Of a stretch of 27,813 nt of DNA, positions 25,080 to 27,813 are shown one piece after another. Source of the DNA: Deinococcus hopiensis KR-140 (GTDB taxonomy: Bacteria; Deinococcota; Deinococci; Deinococcales; Deinococcaceae); assembly GCA_943327755.2 (NCBI GenBank), contig CALPYF020000050.1, positions 1 to 27,813 of the forward strand, given 5' to 3'. The first letter of the stretch is position 1; every line of letters starts with the position of its first letter. The notes beneath the pieces are model-generated. The model made no database searches. It saw only the letters and a program-made list of their open reading frames with translations, and was not told where the DNA came from. The translations under genes were made by a program, and so were the position numbers.

Positions 25080-25442
25080 ATGTCCGCCGTGGTTGCTCCG
25101 ATTACATGTGAAACGACTTGCGTGCATCCGGAGGCGGTGACAGCCGCGCGGCTGGCCCTCCCGGACGAGATCTGCGTAGAGCGCGCCACGGCTTTCCTGA
25201 AGCTGGTTGGCGATCCCACCCGCCTGAGAATCTTGAGTGCGTTGACCAGCATGGAATTGTGCGTCTGCGACCTCGCCGCTGTGATCGGGCTGAGTGAGAG
25301 TGCCACGAGTCACCAGTTGCGGCTTCTGCGGACCGGCCGGGTCGTAACGTCCCGGAAGGAGGGGCGCGTGGTGTACTACCGGTTGCTGGATCACCATGTC
25401 ACGACCTTGATCGCCAACGCCCTCGATCATGCCCGCGAATAA
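25080..25442 (+). CDS. cadC: CadC-type ArsR/SmtB repressor, Cd/Pb/Zn sensor (1)
   Basis: 120-residue winged-helix repressor that should leave DNA when Cd, Pb or Zn binds. The alpha3N site is complete: Cys10 and Cys14 (TCETTCVHPEAV) plus Cys61 and Cys63 (ELCVCDLA). The alpha5 site is also complete: Asp104 and His106 (LLDHHV), His117 and Glu120 (ALDHARE). These match Staphylococcus CadC Cys7, 11, 58, 60 and Asp101, His103, His114, Glu117 with a constant offset of 3. The recognition helix is SESATSHQLRLLR. ATG 25080 is chosen from the leaderless -10 and from gapless alignment with cadC 2. It is the most likely regulator of the ATACCTG operators (inference). Confidence 0.92.
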   Translation: MSAVVAPITCETTCVHPEAVTAARLALPDEICVERATAFLKLVGDPTRLRILSALTSMELCVCDLAAVIGLSESATSHQLRLLRTGRVVTSRKEGRVVYYRLLDHHVTTLIANALDHARE

Positions 25443-25848
25443 CTGGCCCGTCTGGGGCGGGGCAGTGCTGGTCACCGTTCTGGGCATTGCCGCCCTGACA
25501 GTGAGGCCCGCACCCGACGCCCTGTACTGCATTGAGCAGCGAGGCACCCTCTGGAATGGCCTCACGCCGTTACTGGAAGGATTGGAGCCGCGCTGTCCCA
25601 CGTCCGCGACGTACCGCCAGGAGGTGCAGAGCGGCCAGTCGCGCGTGGAGCAGTACGTGGCGCAGGGGTGGCAGCCGCAAGTGCTGATGGCGCCACTGAA
25701 ACGCGCTGGGTACGTGCTGCTGGAAGATGAAACGAGCGGGGCGCGGCACTACTCCGTCTTCATGGGTCGTACAACCCCTGCCGAGCTGTATTACACGGCT
25801 GTGCCAGACGGGCCGAACACACTGATCACGATCAGCGGGAGCAAGTAG
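25429..25848 (+). CDS. Small secreted or anchored protein of unknown function
   Basis: 139 residues, no family recognised. A signal or anchor (WGGAVLVTVLGIAALTV) follows a short N-terminus; the mature part carries two Cys (YCIEQRG and RCPTSA) that could form a disulfide, and a beta-rich C-terminal half (HYSVFMGRTTPAELYYTAVPDGPNTLITIS). It overlaps the cadC 1 gene by 14 bases in another frame and shares its transcript, so it is likely metal-controlled. A hairpin follows the stop. Confidence 0.65.
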   Translation: MPANNWPVWGGAVLVTVLGIAALTVRPAPDALYCIEQRGTLWNGLTPLLEGLEPRCPTSATYRQEVQSGQSRVEQYVAQGWQPQVLMAPLKRAGYVLLEDETSGARHYSVFMGRTTPAELYYTAVPDGPNTLITISGSK

Positions 25849-25853
25849 TCTTG

Positions 25854-25876
25854 GAAGGGGCCATGAGGGCCCCTTC
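25854..25876 (+). terminator. Hairpin after the cadC 1 transcript
   Basis: GAAGGGGCC and GGCCCCTTC form a perfect 9-bp stem with a 5-base loop, 5 bases past the stop of the small secreted gene. No T-run follows. Confidence 0.6.
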
Positions 25877-25976
25877 AGTCTGGGGCGACAGGATTGCAGG
25901 TGCCCCTGCTGAGTAGGTCTGCGTTGACGGCGAGGTTCGGGGCGCTGTCGACGCTGACGATGGCGTCAGGGGGCAT
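25875..25976 (-). other. Short fragment, possible C-terminal remnant
   Basis: A 33-codon frame reading MPPDAIVSVDSAPNL and ending TCNPVAPD lies between the two cadC genes. It has no ribosome site or -10 box. It may be the tail of a lost gene; not recognised. Confidence 0.25.
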
Positions 25977-26006
25977 GACATGGCAGTGACGGTGGCGCCC
26001 AGCCTC

Positions 26007-26018
26007 TACACTCAGGTG
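26007..26018 (+). promoter_or_regulatory. Leaderless promoter of cadC 2
   Basis: TACACT (26007-26012) ends 6 bases before the GTG at 26019. TGACGG lies 20 bases before the -10, as in cadC 1. CTCAGGTGGTGAG (26011-26023) contains a CAGGT half-site-like string overlapping the start and could mediate self-control. Confidence 0.55.
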
Positions 26019-26381
26019 GTGAGAACCGCTTCTCAAGATGACGTCTGTGATGTGAATTGCCTGCACCCTGAGGCGGTTACGCTGGCCCGCACCCATCTGC
26101 CCGACGAACCCTGCGTGGAGCACGCCACCTCATTTCTGAAGTTGATCGCTGACCCCACCCGCCTGAAGATCCTCTCGGCGCTGGCCACCACCGAGCTCTG
26201 CGTCTGTGACCTGGCAGCCGTGGTGGGCATCAGTGAAAGTGCTGTCAGCCATCAACTGCGCCTGCTGCGCACGGGGCGTGTGGTGACGTTCCGCAAAGAC
26301 GGCCGGGTGGCGTACTACCGCCTCCTAGATCATCACGTCACCACCACCATCCGCAACGCGCTGGATCACGCCCGCGAGTAA
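26019..26381 (+). CDS. cadC: CadC-type ArsR/SmtB repressor, Cd/Pb/Zn sensor (2)
   Basis: 120-residue paralogue of cadC 1, aligning residue for residue without gaps. Both metal sites are complete: Cys10, Cys14, Cys61, Cys63 (alpha3N) and Asp104, His106, His117, Glu120 (alpha5). The recognition helix SESAVSHQLRLLR is almost identical to that of cadC 1, so the two may share operators. GTG 26019 is chosen by the TACACT box and the matching length; ATG 25980 would lie upstream of the promoter. It stands alone, followed by mobile-element debris. Two near-twin sensors with two ATPases suggest duplication of a cad module. Confidence 0.9.
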   Translation: MRTASQDDVCDVNCLHPEAVTLARTHLPDEPCVEHATSFLKLIADPTRLKILSALATTELCVCDLAAVVGISESAVSHQLRLLRTGRVVTFRKDGRVAYYRLLDHHVTTTIRNALDHARE

Positions 26382-26709
26382 AGGGCGGTGGGTGCTCGAC
26401 CCTGTGCTGCCCTTGACCGCACGGGTCTGTGCTTGACCGACCCGCAGGAGCCGCGCTTGGCTTGAATTAAGTGCTCAGGAACGTTGTGGGCGGGACTAAC
26501 GCCGCTGTTGCTGGGCCTGCTTCCCCGTGGAAGAAAGTAGATTCGAGCAGACATTGAGCGGCGACGTTCGCATAAGGCTGTAGCCGAACGCCCAGGCGGA
26601 GACCGACTGGCCGGCCTAGTTCTACTTAAACACGCTGTTTCGTGACGTCTGCGTAGTCGGTCCAATGGAGACGCTTTCAAGCCTGACCTCTGTACCGGAC
26701 ATCTTGTCT
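26382..26709. other. Gap between cadC 2 and the IS4 remnant
   Basis: No gene can be supported. Short coding-like pieces in several frames (for example TDWPA and, after a stop, FYLNTLFRD on plus) suggest decayed mobile DNA. No RNA gene or terminator was recognised. Confidence 0.4.
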
Positions 26710-27054
26710 TCAAGCCGCGCCTGGCGCGTGAAGTGGCGTGCTCAGCAGTCTGATCAGTGCGGGTAACCCGGGGAGATTCCACCGCAGGGCATGGCACAGC
26801 CGCTCCGCGCCGTACCGCACGAGGCTCATGGCCGCCCGGCCATGAGCCTTCACCTTGACCGGAACCTTCGCCTGGAGCCACACGCCCACCCGAAGGCAGC
26901 TGATCCAGGCCAGGACGACCAGCCCGAACAGACGTTCCAGCCGGTCCGGGCGGGTGATGCCGGTCCGATCCACATCGAACCCGCGGACCTTGAGGCTCGC
27001 GAACGTGCACTCCACGTTCCAACGCGAGAACATCTGTAGACACGGAGACTGCAC
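26710..27054 (-). pseudogene. IS4-family transposase, C-terminal remnant
   Basis: About 110 residues from the C-terminal end of an IS4-type DDE transposase. The YREK-type block is seen as RWNVECTFASLK, containing the third catalytic residue (Glu), followed by GFDVDRTGITRPDRLERLFGLVVLAWI. The part with the first two Asps is missing: family-like sequence begins only near 27035, and the DNA beyond belongs to the recombinase module. The remnant is inactive and marks a junction between two mobile elements. Confidence 0.75.
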
Positions 27055-27136
27055 GACCTATGATCGGTCTTGGCGGCCTGCGTCGACTGGTCGCCTTCAT
27101 CTCACGCGCAAGACGCGCTCAACAGGAAGGTGCGAC

Positions 27137-27300
27137 ATGCCCGGTCCCCGTGTCCCCCCCCGCCGCTCCTCTGGATCACGCTCCCCGCAGATCGTCAACG
27201 ACGCCTGCTCGCCCTCCTAACCCGTCTGGTTCAACGGCAGATGTCGAGGTCGGCCTCACCTCCACAGGAGGTGAGGTACAATGACACCGACGAGCAGTAA
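27137..27300 (+). pseudogene. Small helper ORF before the serine recombinase, frameshifted in a C8 tract
   Basis: ATG 27137 follows an AGGAAGG site and reads MPGPRVPP before a run of eight C. The original frame stops at 27220. One base over, the frame continues LLWITLPADRQRRLLALLTRLVQRQM and ends at 27300, overlapping the recombinase start by 20 bases. A ninth C would join the halves into a protein of about 54 residues. I recall similar short Leu/Arg-rich ORFs preceding recombinase genes on plasmids, but no function is known to me. Confidence 0.45.
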
Positions 27301-27813
27301 CCTCCTGAGCCACCAGAAGATTCAACGCTGTCATCTCGATGCGCTGGCCGTCGTCTACGTGCGGCAATCCACTCTCGGTCAGCTTCAGAAACACCAGGAG
27401 TCAACCCGGATGCAGTACGCGCTGGTCGACTACGCGCAGTCCCTGGGTTGGCCCACCGAGCGCATCCTCGTGATTGATGACGATCTTGGTAAGTCTGGCA
27501 GCACTTCTGCCGGACGTCCAGGCTTCCAACGCCTTGTCACCGAGGTCGGACTCGGTCACGTCAGCCTGATCCTGGGTGTGGACATGAGCCGACTGGCCCG
27601 GTCTAACCGTGACTGGCATCAACTCCTGGAAATCTGTGCGCTGTTCCGCACGCTGATTGCCGACATGGACGGCCTGTACAATCCGACTGACTATAATGAC
27701 CGATTGCTCCTCGGCCTGAAGGGGACCATGAGCGAAGCGGAGTTGCACATCCTTAAAAACCGCCTGCACGAGGGCAAATTGAGCAAAGCCCGTCGTGGCG
27801 AACTGCATACCCG
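27281..27813 (+). CDS. Serine recombinase, 3'-partial at window edge
   Basis: 177 codons of a site-specific recombinase, open to the right edge. The resolvase-type catalytic domain shows the nucleophile Ser in VYVRQST, then a DDDLGKSGSTSAGRPGFQRLV segment, VDMSRLARSNRDWHQLLEIC and a final GLKGTMSEAELHILKNRL helix; this is the layout of large serine recombinases, whose C-terminal half lies outside the window. The ATG at 27281 is preceded by AGGAGGTGAG. It overlaps the frameshifted helper ORF. With the IS4 remnant it forms the right mobile flank of the metal cluster. Confidence 0.88.
   Translation, partial: MTPTSSNLLSHQKIQRCHLDALAVVYVRQSTLGQLQKHQESTRMQYALVDYAQSLGWPTERILVIDDDLGKSGSTSAGRPGFQRLVTEVGLGHVSLILGVDMSRLARSNRDWHQLLEICALFRTLIADMDGLYNPTDYNDRLLLGLKGTMSEAELHILKNRLHEGKLSKARRGELHT

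Overview
The window looks like an accessory region (plasmid or genomic island) of a Deinococcus or a close relative. This is inferred from the high GC content, the protein families (DUF2171, a C39-type peptidase, DUF305/DUF3105/Sco proteins) and a strong leaderless signature: many starts lie 5-7 bases after a TANNNT -10 box, as is common in Deinococcus. No rRNA, tRNA, CRISPR array or replication origin was seen.

Layout. 1-764: 3' part of a DDE (IS1-like) transposase running in from the left edge. 790-3479 (minus): a two-HMA Zn/Cd/Pb P-type ATPase followed by a cytochrome P450 cut to its first ~100 residues beside the transposase. 3496-5004 (plus): apolipoprotein N-acyltransferase (Lnt), divergent from the ATPase, with overlapping promoters and one palindromic operator. 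4972-8423 (minus): two overlapping tyrosine recombinases resembling Tn554 TnpA/TnpB. 8526-9200: a PP-loop (PAPS-reductase-like) gene cut off at the recombinase module. 9310-15724: a multi-winged-helix protein, a short type IA topoisomerase, a C39-like peptidase with an in-frame stop, small unknown genes and a frameshifted metallothionein-like gene. 15994-16905: a complete IS5-family element with perfect 15-bp ends. 17062-26381: the main metal cluster. 26710-end: an IS4-family remnant, a frameshifted helper ORF and the N-terminal half of a serine recombinase running off the right edge.

The metal cluster. A second P1B-2 ATPase is followed by a glutaredoxin, a ZIP transporter and a second Lnt. 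Then come a LysM/M23 protein and a tightly overlapping set: lspA, a DUF3105 lipoprotein, a DUF305 protein and a Sco protein, followed by a CadC-type repressor and a small secreted unknown. A second CadC-type repressor follows. Both repressors carry every ligand of the CadC alpha3N and alpha5 metal sites.

Main idea. Three promoters (ATPase 1/Lnt 1, ATPase 2, lspA) carry inverted ATACCTG/CAGGTAT half-sites laid over the -10 box. This points to one metal-responsive regulon that couples soft-metal efflux to lipoprotein maturation (two Lnt, one LspA, at least one lipoprotein) and to envelope proteins. The operator is seen directly in the sequence; the coupling is inference.
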